A stretch of DNA of 64,000 bases from Pyrus communis (lineage: Eukaryota; Streptophyta; Magnoliopsida; Rosales; Rosaceae): positions 21,494,317 to 21,558,316 of the forward strand of contig NC_084806.1 in assembly GCF_963583255.1 (NCBI RefSeq). Direction: 5' to 3'. Both the position numbers and the translations under genes were made by a program. Below the pieces are notes generated by a model. It ran no database searches. It was given only the letters and a program-made list of their open reading frames with translations, and was not told where the DNA came from. Positions 41,101-51,566 of this stretch are shown one piece after another; positions within the stretch are counted from its first letter, which is position 1, and every line of letters begins with the position of its first letter.

Positions 41101-42495
41101 ATGGATTTTGCTAGCATTCAAGCTCAATTGGCAAATCTTACTTCTCAATTGTCGCCGTATGCCGAAAGGACCACAATGCAGAGTGTCCCTACATTTGGTG
41201 CTTCATATAGGCAAGGATTTCAAGCCAATCAATGTCCACAAAGAGATTGGAGGGATCATTCAAACTCTATGTGGTGGGAAGCTCAACAAGTTCAACGTGA
41301 AGCATATTGGCAGCCATATGAGGAGTTCTATTCAAGACCTATGCAGCCACCTCAACTTCATATGCAATATGCTCAATTAAATTCAAGTTCGTCAATAGAT
41401 TATAATCAAATTCTTAATGAATTAAATTCTTTGGTGCAGGGGTCACAAAATCAAGCCAAGGAGGCTCAACAAGAAGCATATTGGCAACCATATGAGGAGT
41501 TCTATACAACACCTATGCAGCCACCACAACCTCCCCCACAACAATTCCAATCAAGTTCAAGTATGTCCATGGATAATGATAAAAATTTTCAATTACTAAC
41601 CTCTTTGATGCAGGACGAACAAAATCAAGACAAGAAGTTGGGTAAATTGGAGGAGCAAATTGGGCAGATTATGGAGTTCATGAAACAAATTCAAGAGCAA
41701 AGTGAACTCTCCAACTCAACTATTGAAAACTCGAAGGAAGATTTTGAAATCCATAATGCTATCAATTTGGGAAGTGCTATGGAGGTTAGAGCTGACCTAA
41801 AAATGTCCAAACATAGCCTAGAAGTGGATGAGGAGCTGCTAATTGAGGAGGAGGAAGAAGACATGCACATGGCAAGGGTAGAACAACCCTTGCCGCAGCC
41901 CCCTAAGCCCTCTAAATCACCCACCACAAGTAAGGACGTCCCAATTCCATGTGATTCTGATGTTATTCCACCCAATGTCCCTTTTCCTAGCAGGTTTTTG
42001 ATTCCCAACCAAGAAGAGAGTAAAAAGGACATCGTGGAAGCCTTCCCAAAGGTGCAGAATGCTATTCCAATTCTTGGTGCAACACAGCAAGTTTTAGATG
42101 GTGTTGAATTCTTCAAAGGACTTTGTACACCAAGAAGAATGATTCAAGAGAAGGTAGTGGCTGGAGAAGATGTAGAAGGCATCAAAAAGGACATATTTGA
42201 AACCACAAAACCCAAAGAAGTTGAATTTGATGACATTGGACAAGTCATAACCATCACATGCAATCTGGCCAAGTCCAATATCTCTGAAACTTTCAAAGGA
42301 GTGGTGTTGGTCATTGAGTTCTTATCGGACAAAACAAGTAAGTCATCTTCTCCAAATTCCATTACATTTTATACTAACTTGCTGATTTTGATGAATCAGG
42401 CACCTACACTAGAATTCAAACCAATGCCGGTTCACTTCAAGTATCACCTTCCATTCAAGGATCAATTCCATGCCGTGGGACCTAGGGAAGTTTGA
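41101..42495 (+). CDS. Gag-derived ORF of Y, 464 codons
   Basis: Starts MDFASIQAQLANLTSQLS, similar to the helix before the zinc knuckle in Athila gags, but the knuckle and gag core are missing. A block AYWQPYEEFY..PMQPP occurs twice (about residues 61-82 and 124-145), an internal duplication. The DNDKNFQLLTSLMQ and EQIGQIMEF stretches align with the X polyprotein, and so does IPILGATQQVLDGVEFFKGLC, which precedes the protease there. The protease itself is replaced by the module VEFDDIGQVITITC ... LEFKPMPVHFKYH shared with F and Z. It is the longest intact mini-gag. There is no stop or frameshift. A role in packaging is inference. Confidence 0.75.
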   Translation: MDFASIQAQLANLTSQLSPYAERTTMQSVPTFGASYRQGFQANQCPQRDWRDHSNSMWWEAQQVQREAYWQPYEEFYSRPMQPPQLHMQYAQLNSSSSIDYNQILNELNSLVQGSQNQAKEAQQEAYWQPYEEFYTTPMQPPQPPPQQFQSSSSMSMDNDKNFQLLTSLMQDEQNQDKKLGKLEEQIGQIMEFMKQIQEQSELSNSTIENSKEDFEIHNAINLGSAMEVRADLKMSKHSLEVDEELLIEEEEEDMHMARVEQPLPQPPKPSKSPTTSKDVPIPCDSDVIPPNVPFPSRFLIPNQEESKKDIVEAFPKVQNAIPILGATQQVLDGVEFFKGLCTPRRMIQEKVVAGEDVEGIKKDIFETTKPKEVEFDDIGQVITITCNLAKSNISETFKGVVLVIEFLSDKTSKSSSPNSITFYTNLLILMNQAPTLEFKPMPVHFKYHLPFKDQFHAVGPREV

Positions 42496-42505
42496 ATGGA
42501 AGCAT

Positions 42506-42534
42506 CGTCCGGCTGCAAGACGTTAAAGCAAGCG
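42506..42534 (+). other. Conserved GGGAGGCAACCC block of Y, left half
   Basis: CGTCCGGCTGCAAGACGTTA then AAGCAAGCG. It is cut by Z at AAGCG, and the right half (CTTCGTGGGAGGCAACCC) resumes at 51567. Confidence 0.75.
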
Positions 42535-44549
42535 TGATGCGAGATTTATACTCACACAAATTAAACCCTCTTTTTGTCAATTGTAGTGAAGAATGTAAGT
42601 AGGGATCGTTCTGGACCGGGGATTAGGAGGGATTGCAAATCTCTTGGAAACTGACTCAAAAACTTAAAAACACAGTTTAAAACACTATACTAGACTCAAA
42701 GAATGTAAAACTAAACTTTAAAACACTAAGACAAACCAAAGACTCAAAATGCTTTTAAAAACACAAACTAAAATGATTTCTAACTAAATTGACATTAAAG
42801 TAAAGGGGGATTTAAGTTTATACGAAATTAAATTAAATGAACAAATTAAAACAGAATGTAAATATGAAATTGATGAAATAGAATGGATGAATGCTAGCTA
42901 AGGGGGTCATCTCCACATATGTTACACTTGCATAATAAAAAGATTTCCAATTACATTTCAATAAATTATGAAACTCATCACCCCGGGTTAATTAGGTCCG
43001 CTTAAATTAACCGTCAAGTTTTCCTTAAGTTAATGAATTGGATGGGTTAGCGCAACGCAATTCACAACATTCTCCAAAAGTCCTTTACGTGAACAGCACA
43101 ATAAAGATACAATCAAAGATCATTAAGCATTATGAAAACTATAAGTGTTGACGAGGCATTCGTTACTATGATGAGCATGAAACTCGTGCCAAGAATTCAT
43201 TTAACGCGATTGTTTATAAGCAACCTCCACTACTTGTGAATATAAGTTCATAACGATTAGGTGAAAATCACTTATATTCTAGCGTCATATTCATGCATGA
43301 AAATTAAGCGCGCATTCTTAATAAACATACATAAATAAGTTATCAATCAAACGGTTAAACAAATTGAATCAACAACTTATGAAATGCAATTAGAAGTAAT
43401 CAAATCAAAATGCAAGCATAAACATATATTTCGAATCACCCCCTAGCTAAAGGGGGTTTAGTTTATTATAACTTTGAAATCAAAGAAATACCTAAACATT
43501 CCAACAACTCAAACTTGAATTGTATGAACGTTTAGGCACTCTTCTCTTCCATTCCTCATACGTACAAACAAAGAGAATTGAATTTAAACATTGAAATCAA
43601 AGAAACACCTAAACATTCCAACAACTCAAACTTGAATTGTATGAACGTTTAGGCACTCTTCTCTTCCTCGTTGTTGTAGCACAAGGTCTAAGGATAGTTT
43701 GATGGTGTGAATAGTTTGGGGAGTGGTGTTTGGATTAATAGGGAAATGGAAAAATGGTGTTTGTGGTGTGTTGTGTATGAAAATGAGATGTCCATGAATG
43801 AATGAATGCAAGGGTATTTATAGGAGTAGTGGAGGGAACATATGGCTATGTCATTTGTAGGTGAAGTAGGTGGATGTTGTAGGTGAAGTAGGTGGATGTT
43901 GTAGGTGAAGTGGATGTTGTAGGTGAAGTAGGTGGATGTTGTAGGTGAAGTAGGTGGATGTTGTAGGTGAAGTGGATGTTGTAGGTGAAGTGGATGTTGT
44001 AGGTGAAGTAAGTGGATGTTGTAGGTGAAGTAGGTGGATGTTGTAGGTGAAGTAGGTGGATGATATTTTAAGTGATAAGTGATAAGTGATATGATATGTG
44101 GTTATGATATGATAAGTGGTTAAGTGGTGATGATAAGTGATAAGTGATTAAGTGATATGATATGTGGTGATGATAAGTGATAAGTGCATGTGGGTTAACT
44201 AATGAAGGAAATGCATGTGCAATGACAATGTGTTAGAATGGATGTGTGTTATGCATGGCATGATTGGGATTAGGAAAGGTTTAAATGTCCTAAAACTAAA
44301 GAGAACAAGGTTCCAACACTTTGGCTCCAATTAGGTCTTCAATTTCGTCCAACACTTTGGCTTCAAGCATAAGCTATCCGTCCTTAGCCCAAAAGTGCTC
44401 CAAAAGTCCCCAAAATGCATCTTTTTGCTCCTTTAGCCCTTTGGACCTACAAACACACGAAAATAGCTTAAAGTACTAAAATAACTAAAGAACCATAACG
44501 TAAATGTACAAGAACAAGCCATTTAAGTCGCATAAATATGCTCCTATCA
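42535..44549 (-). repeat. Z left LTR, 2015 bp
   Basis: C5/G5 hairpin at 43439-43456, TATAAATA at 43815-43822 (minus), ten 18/22-bp minisatellite units at 43857-44062, then the AAGTGAT repeat. It lacks the U5 stem-loop. Confidence 0.95.
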
Positions 44550-44567
44550 AATACCCCCACACTTAGC
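44550..44567 (-). other. Polypurine tract of Z
   Basis: AATACCCCCACACTTAGC on +. Confidence 0.85.
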
Positions 44568-46737
44568 TTTTGCTAGTCCTCGAGCAAAACAGAAAAACAA
44601 AACAAAAAGAACAAAACACAACCTACACCTTCCAACAATCGTCTCACGGATTTCCAATGCACAAGACAAGTTAAAAATCATTATTCCCACAGATTTTAGC
44701 CATCTTGACACTTAAGTACATTCTTAATCATAGTCACCACATACTAATTCACAATTAAGCATTTAAAACTATATTTTGAATGTAGTAACATGCCTTAGAG
44801 AATTTGCTCAATTCCTTACAAGATATGCTCTCGTTTTTCACACAGATTTTCTGACTACACACCCTAAACTAGTTATATGTGAGAAGATTGATGTAATCAT
44901 AAAAACGAACACTCACATATATGTATTTCAAAGGAAGCAATTTCTGGAGTTAATAAGCATGTTTAGATATGATCTCATGAATGGAATGCTACTACTTAGA
45001 CGCGAGAACCAGTGATACCATATGCTCATACCAAGTTCAAACTCCACAAATTGAAATACACAACACTCAAGATAGAAGTCAAGGGTTGTAACGGGGCTTG
45101 GGGTATGTGGATAACAAAGAAGGGATATGGAAAACAAAGGTTTTTAAAGAAATAGTGAGCAAAGCATTTGAATCAACTTAGAATTCACTTTTGAATGAAA
45201 ACTCAACTTTTGAACAAAAAGGGAGGATTTAGACAATTTACGCCCAGAATTGGTGTTTTGGAACCTTTCTTCAATCACTTATTCTTTCATTTTTTTTTTT
45301 TTCAAGCTCTTTTTTTTTTTTCTTTCTTTCTTTCTTTTCTCTTTTTTCTTTCTTTTCTTTTGAATCTCAAAACATCAACACTTAAACATTCTCTCCCCCA
45401 CACTTATTTTCTTTCATAATGTAACTCAAAAGGAATTCAATTAAGTCATGCTCACTATCTTTTAAGAACAAGGGTGGGGATTGTCCTAAACTAGGCTAGG
45501 TGAGGAAAATGTGGGTAAACAAAGAATAAAGGCTAAACAAGGCTCAACGGGGTTAAAACTTACAACATATACGAAGTATGGGAAGTAAGGCTATTTGGCT
45601 ATGGTGGTGGTCACTACACAACTTCTTCTTGAATATGTGTTATGCAAATCAATAACATGCTTTGAATGAAATGGGCATGAGTTCTAGCATTTGGAACTAT
45701 ATGATAAAACGCCTTCTAAGTAGTAACCAAGCAAAGAATAATGAGATCATGCAACGACTTTAGAAAACAAGAAATCACAGATTATACTCTCCAAAGAACG
45801 TTATAGGCTCAAGTCTCTCAGGGTTGTAGCGTTTGTTTGAGTTCCTTCCTTCAAGCATGTTACAAAAACGAATTTTTTTTTCTTTTATGATTGCATGTGA
45901 AGTCATACATTATAACCATAACCAAGCATATACCAAGAGTAAATCAAACTTTTCTCTATGTTTATAACTCTTTCTAACCGTCATGCAATTATAAACCAAA
46001 TCCTTATCATTGTGTTGGAAGGTACCCTAAGACACAAACACACACACAAAAACAACTTTAAAACAACTCTTTTTGGGTTTTTCAAAACAATTTTTCAAAT
46101 TTTTATGGGATTTTCGAATTATAAAACAAAACACACTAAAACACTCTAAAACAACTTAAAAACACCTTAAAATAGCAAGGAACAACATTAGAAGTTATGG
46201 TGGATAAAACCCTACGAATTTGCATCAAAACACTTTAGTTACCCCCCCACACTTAAATCAAACATTGTCCTCAATGTTTTAAGCATAGATTCACACAAAA
46301 CATAAGTAAACACACAAAAAGCAACTAAACATATTAAACATGGCATAATGTAATTAACAAAGAGAAGAGTTTAGGGACGCAAATCTGGTTATGGAGTGTA
46401 AATTCCCTCTTCTCCTTGGTGATTACATTGAGGCTTTGATCTTTGTGATTCCACAGGCTTACTCTTGAACTGGTTTCTGCCCATCGTTGATTTTCCTTTG
46501 TGCTACTTCTTGAACTGGGCAGCAGGATGGTTCTTTTGGTTTCCCCCGAAGGTCTGAGCTTCCTCCTGTTATCTGTTTCTTTGTTCAATCTTTGGAGGAG
46601 TGGTCCCTTCTCTGGAAGTGTAACAACCGTTGAAGATGACTACTCGAGAGCAACGCTAGGTAAGCAATCAGGAATAGATTCCAGGCAGTTGGCTCCAGAT
46701 CGGAAGACTAACTCCAAGTGCCGGCTGATTGCTTCTT
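44568..46737 (-). other. Noncoding 3' internal region of Z
   Basis: No credible ORF. Polypurine-like motifs at 45393-45408 and 46240-46256; T/C-only tract at 45288-45361. Confidence 0.75.
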
Positions 46738-47007
46738 TTACTTTGCCATGCAAGTAAGAACAAGGACAAAGAAAAAGACAGGGAAAGAGCATGATATGAG
46801 ATACTTTTGCTTTTGACCTTGATGATATGAGATACCTTTGCTTTGAAGAAGCGGTGAATGAATCAGCACATGCTTCAATCCGCCGTTTCCTCCTGGGTCA
46901 TATGTACTCCAGGCATCTGGTATCATCTTTGGGGAAGAAGAAAGAATTGAGTATTTTGAAAGGCTTTGCTGGGAGTGCGCCCTCAGAGGTGAGGGAGAGT
47001 TGGGCAT
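46738..47007 (-). CDS. Small element-sense ORF, 89 codons (Z)
   Basis: MPNSPSPLRAHSQQSLSK ... FFVLVLTCMAK. The ATG at 47007 lies about 43 nt after a TATATA box (47048-47053, minus). Same frame and length as in V, F and W. Confidence 0.35.
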   Translation of the reverse strand: MPNSPSPLRAHSQQSLSKYSILSSSPKMIPDAWSTYDPGGNGGLKHVLIHSPLLQSKGISYHQGQKQKYLISCSFPVFFFVLVLTCMAK

Positions 47008-47600
47008 TTTCTTCAGGTTTGCCCTGCCATAAAAGACGAAGGTCGACATATATAGAGATAATATCAAGTGGTGGTACTTTTTACCCTTGTCGACAAACGT
47101 TTTGATCCCGCAAATCCGGCTCTTTGAAATAGTGGCGCCTCTTCGACCTTTGAATACGCCTCTTCGATTTCTGAGCAGGCGCCCCTTCGATTTCTGAACG
47201 ACGCCCCTTCGCTTTCTGAACAACACGTGGTAGTGCAGATGCGGCTCCTTTTGACAAAGCTGCACGCGTCTTCTGAAAAGCAGAGAAAGCGTCGCCGAAC
47301 TTTGCGCTTGTCGGCTAAAGATGTGTAGATGCGATGATGGCCTCCACGTGTTTTCAGCTTTGTCAGAAATCTTTTGACAAAGTTGAACGCGTTTTCTGAA
47401 AAGCCGAGGGAGCGTCGCCTAAATTACGCCGGAAAATCCGGCTCTTTGAATCGGTGGACGCGTCGTCTTGGCTTTTTATAGAGCTATCAATCACCCCTAC
47501 ACACACACTCTGAAGATTTCCCATTCCTGAAACTCGACTCCAGCCCTTTGTGAAATTTTAACTTCATCCACCCCTTCTCTTTGAACATCGTTGAAAAAAA
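47008..47600. promoter_or_regulatory. Divergent promoter-like region of Z
   Basis: The sense TATATA (47048-47053) and the antisense-side TTTATAGAG (47475-47483, 118 nt before ATG 47601) point outward from a GC-rich core. CACGTG occurs near 47224 and 47345. Repeated CTTCGATTTCTGA units lie at 47160-47225. Confidence 0.55.
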
Positions 47601-48257
47601 ATGGCGAACTCATCGAACCTTAGCTTAGATTTGAGTCTCAGCAGCGATCCAGTTGCGCCCCGTCAAGGTAATGTATGGCGCCCTTCTTTTTTATCTTCTA
47701 ACGGTCCTCTTTCAGGTGAAGACTCTGTGATGCAGGACACCACAACAGCTACAATAGTAGCTAAAAACCTCCTCACTCCAAAAGATAGTAGGCTGCTGTC
47801 AGGACGGTCCGATGAGTTGGCCGTTCAAGAGTCCCTCGCACTTAGTGTTCAGTGTGCGAGTTCTGTGTCCAACATGGGCCAACGCCTGCTTGCTCGGTCC
47901 CGCCAAGTGGAATCGTTGATGGCAGAGGTGGAAAGACTTAAGCAAGAGATCCAGCAGCTTAAGTACGAGAATAGAAGTTTGCATGTGCTTGCAAATAACT
48001 ATTCGTCGGGGATGAAGAGGAAGCTTGATGAGCTGCAAGAATCTGAGGGTCGAATTCACAGTGACCGTCAAAGGCTTGCGTCTTATCTCCAGAGGCACCT
48101 TTTTCCTGGGTCATCCAGCGCTTGGCCAAGTATTGAGGCCTGGAATGCTCTAGCTCCGATGCCTTCCGCTCCGATGGCTTCCGCTCCGATGCCTCCCGCT
48201 TCTATGCCTCCCGCTTCTGCGCCTCGTAGTGGGGCTTCACGCAAACAACCTTTGTGA
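47601..48257 (+). CDS. Antisense ORF of Z, 218 codons
   Basis: Most diverged N-terminus (NLSLDLSLSSDPVAP), but LxLxL is retained as LSLDLSL. The coiled-coil block is unchanged. Several codons differ silently from T (for example CGCCAAGTG against CGTCAGGTG). The tail is short (PMPSAPMASAPMPPASMPPASAP). It is embedded in a complete young element with matching TSD, so this copy is the best candidate for an expressed unit. Confidence 0.78.
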   Translation: MANSSNLSLDLSLSSDPVAPRQGNVWRPSFLSSNGPLSGEDSVMQDTTTATIVAKNLLTPKDSRLLSGRSDELAVQESLALSVQCASSVSNMGQRLLARSRQVESLMAEVERLKQEIQQLKYENRSLHVLANNYSSGMKRKLDELQESEGRIHSDRQRLASYLQRHLFPGSSSAWPSIEAWNALAPMPSAPMASAPMPPASMPPASAPRSGASRKQPL

Positions 48258-48294
48258 AGCTCCACCTTTTTCCATGTTTAGTATCTTTCTATCT

Positions 48295-48297
<3 letters not shown>

Positions 48298-48332
<35 letters not shown>
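48298..48332 (+). repeat. T-run (35) between antisense ORF and mini-gag of Z
   Basis: Longest of the runs at this junction; an A-run in element sense. Confidence 0.9.
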
Positions 48333-48334
<2 letters not shown>

Positions 48335-48348
48335 TAACATAAATAAAA

Positions 48349-49434
48349 TCAAACGGCATGGAATTGGTCCTTGAATGGAAGGTGATACTTGAAGTGAACC
48401 GGCAATGGTTTGAATTCTAGTGTAGGTGCCTGATTCATAAAAAACAGCAAGTTAGTATAAAATGTAAAGGAATTTGAAAAAAACTTACTTGTTTTGTCCG
48501 ACAAGAACTCAATGACAAACACCACTCCTTTGAAAGTTTCAGGGATATTGGACTTGGCCAGATTGCAAGTGATGGTTATGACTTGTCCAATGTCATCAAA
48601 TTTAACTTCTTTGGATTTTGTGGTTTCAAGAACGTCCTCTTTGATGAATTCATGACATTCCCTACTTGTCACCTTTGAAAGGGCTTCCAAGATGTCTTTT
48701 TCACCTTCTTCTTCCTTGAAAGTCATGAATCTGCAAGGAATAGGGATACTTGTTGGAACGGGGTTAAAAATAATGAAATTTGGAACAACCATACCTGTAT
48801 TAGATGGCATAGGAGCAATAGGTGCCTCCGGTAAAGGTGTTTCCACCCTTTCCGTGGGTTGGGTGTATTCCTCTTCCTTGTGATTTGATTTTGATGGTTG
48901 AGGGTCCGTTCCAACCTCCTTGTCACTTCTCAACATGATAGCATTGGTGTTTTCAAATTCTCCCTTCTGATTTGCAATGGTTGAACTAGGGAGTTCGCCT
49001 TGGTCTCGAAACTGTCCTACGAACTCTGCGATCTGCCCAATTTGCTTATCCAAGTGGTCCAACCTTTGTGGTGGCTGCATAGGCGTTGAATAGAACTCCT
49101 CATATGGCTGCCAATATCCTTCTTGTTGAGCCTCATTGTCTTGATTTTGTGAGCCCTGCACCAAACAAATTAATTCATTAAGCTTTTGATTATAATCTAT
49201 TGACGAACTTGAGTTTGGTTGGGCATATTGAATATGAGGTTGTGGTGGCTGCCAATATCCTCCTTGTTGAGCATTTTGAGGTTCCCACCACATAGAGTTT
49301 GAATGATCACTCCAATCCGAATTGTAAGTATTGGAAAACACGTTATTCCTTGATTGAAGATTAGATATATCAACTCTTTGCATTTGGGACCTTTCCATGA
49401 GCTGTGACAAAAGAGAAGCGTTATCAAGTGCCAT
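48349..49434 (-). CDS. Gag-derived mini-gag of Z, 361 codons
   Basis: MALDNASLLSQLMERSQ start at 49434; the frame is open back to the PBS but without an ATG. It has two YWQP blocks (GGYWQPPQPH and EGYWQPYEEFYSTPMQPPQ), the helix RLDHLDKQIGQIAEFVGQF, an acidic/Pro middle, and the C-terminal module VKFDDIGQVITITC to LEFKPLPVHFKYH. Gag core, zinc knuckle and protease are missing. It is intact here, frameshifted in V, and shorter in F through loss of the second YWQP block and part of the middle. Confidence 0.75.
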   Translation of the reverse strand: MALDNASLLSQLMERSQMQRVDISNLQSRNNVFSNTYNSDWSDHSNSMWWEPQNAQQGGYWQPPQPHIQYAQPNSSSSIDYNQKLNELICLVQGSQNQDNEAQQEGYWQPYEEFYSTPMQPPQRLDHLDKQIGQIAEFVGQFRDQGELPSSTIANQKGEFENTNAIMLRSDKEVGTDPQPSKSNHKEEEYTQPTERVETPLPEAPIAPMPSNTGMVVPNFIIFNPVPTSIPIPCRFMTFKEEEGEKDILEALSKVTSRECHEFIKEDVLETTKSKEVKFDDIGQVITITCNLAKSNIPETFKGVVFVIEFLSDKTSKFFSNSFTFYTNLLFFMNQAPTLEFKPLPVHFKYHLPFKDQFHAV

Positions 49435-49523
49435 GTTGTTCTTAACAAACAAAACACAAATAAAAACTAAATCTAAAAGACAATACAGAAACAAACAATC
49501 CAAGGGATTAGCAAATTTTCTAA

Positions 49524-49541
49524 TCCCCGGCAACGGCGCCA
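49524..49541 (-). other. Primer binding site, tRNA-Asp (Z)
   Basis: Exact 18-nt match, 5 bases from the LTR start at 49547. Confidence 0.95.
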
Positions 49542-49546
49542 AAATT

Positions 49547-51561
49547 TGATGCGAGATTTATACTCACACAAATTAAACCCTCTTTTTGTCAATTGTAGTG
49601 AAGAATGTAAGTAGGGATCGTTCTGGACCGGGGATTAGGAGGGATTGCAAATCTCTTGGAAACTGACTCAAAAACTTAAAAACACAGTTTAAAACACTAT
49701 ACTAGACTCAAAGAATGTAAAACTAAACTTTAAAACACTAAGACAAACCAAAGACTCAAAATGCTTTTAAAAACACAAACTAAAATGATTTCTAACTAAA
49801 TTGACATTAAAGTAAAGGGGGATTTAAGTTTATACGAAATTAAATTAAATGAACAAATTAAAACAGAATGTAAATATGAAATTGATGAAATAGAATGGAT
49901 GAATGCTAGCTAAGGGGGTCATCTCCACATATGTTACACTTGCATAATAAAAAGATTTCCAATTACATTTCAATAAATTATGAAACTCATCACCCCGGGT
50001 TAATTAGGTCCGCTTAAATTAACCGTCAAGTTTTCCTTAAGTTAATGAATTGGATGGGTTAGCGCAACGCAATTCACAACATTCTCCAAAAGTCCTTTAC
50101 GTGAACAGCACAATAAAGATACAATCAAAGATCATTAAGTATTATGAAAACTATAAGTGTTGACGAGGCATTCGTTACTATGATGAGCATGAAACTCGTG
50201 CCAAGAATTCATTTAACGCGATTGTTTATAAGCAACCTCCACTACTTGTGAATATAAGTTCATAACGATTAGGTGAAAATCACTTATATTCTAGCGTCAT
50301 ATTCATGCATGAAAATTAAGCGCGCATTCTTAATAAACATACATAAATAAGTTATCAATCAAACGGTTAAACAAATTGAATCAACAACTTATGAAATGCA
50401 ATTAGAAGTAATCAAATCAAAATGCAAGCATAAACATATATTTCGAATCACCCCCTAGCTAAAGGGGGTTTAGTTTATTATAACTTTGAAATCAAAGAAA
50501 TACCTAAACATTCCAACAACTCAAACTTGAATTGTATGAACGTTTAGGCACTCTTCTCTTCCATTCCTCATACGTACAAACAAAGAGAATTGAATTTAAA
50601 CATTGAAATCAAAGAAACACCTAAACATTCCAACAACTCAAACTTGAATTGTATGAACGTTTAGGCACTCTTCTCTTCCTCGTTGTTGTAGCACAAGGTC
50701 TAAGGATAGTTTGATGGTGTGAATAGTTTGGGGAGTGGTGTTTGGATTAATAGGGAAATGGAAAAATGGTGTTTGTGGTGTGTTGTGTATGAAAATGAGA
50801 TGTCCATGAATGAATGAATGCAAGGGTATTTATAGGAGTAGTGGAGGGAACATATGGCTATGTCATTTGTAGGTGAAGTAGGTGGATGTTGTAGGTGAAG
50901 TAGGTGGATGTTGTAGGTGAAGTGGATGTTGTAGGTGAAGTAGGTGGATGTTGTAGGTGAAGTAGGTGGATGTTGTAGGTGAAGTGGATGTTGTAGGTGA
51001 AGTGGATGTTGTAGGTGAAGTAAGTGGATGTTGTAGGTGAAGTAGGTGGATGTTGTAGGTGAAGTAGGTGGATGATATTTTAAGTGATAAGTGATAAGTG
51101 ATATGATATGTGGTTATGATATGATAAGTGGTTAAGTGGTGATGATAAGTGATAAGTGATTAAGTGATATGATATGTGGTGATGATAAGTGATAAGTGCA
51201 TGTGGGTTAACTAATGAAGGAAATGCATGTGCAATGACAATGTGTTAGAATGGATGTGTGTTATGCATGGCATGATTGGGATTAGGAAAGGTTTAAATGT
51301 CCTAAAACTAAAGAGAACAAGGTTCCAACACTTTGGCTCCAATTAGGTCTTCAATTTCGTCCAACACTTTGGCTTCAAGCATAAGCTATCCGTCCTTAGC
51401 CCAAAAGTGCTCCAAAAGTCCCCAAAATGCATCTTTTTGCTCCTTTAGCCCTTTGGACCTACAAACACACGAAAATAGCTTAAAGTACTAAAATAACTAA
51501 AGAACCATAACGTAAATGTACAAGAACAAGCCATTTAAGTCGCATAAATATGCTCCTATCA
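49547..51561 (-). repeat. Z right LTR, 2015 bp
   Basis: Same length and minisatellite unit number as the left LTR. Confidence 0.95.
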
Positions 51562-51566
51562 AAGCG

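Larger units (their letters stand above)
42535..51561 (-). mobile_element. Element Z (reverse), complete, TSD AAGCG
   Basis: AAGCG at 42530-42534 and 51562-51566. LTRs 42535-44549 and 49547-51561, both 2015 bp with about one difference seen (AAGCATTATG against AAGTATTATG). The interior 44550-49546 has PBS, mini-gag, A-run, antisense ORF, divergent promoter-like region, small sense ORF, noncoding region and polypurine tract. This is the one complete, uninterrupted element of the antisense-cassette type and the best reference copy. Confidence 0.95.

Noticed and set aside
43857..44062. CRISPR-like array of short repeats
   Set aside because: Units are contiguous 18/22-bp tandem repeats without spacers, in a plant LTR.
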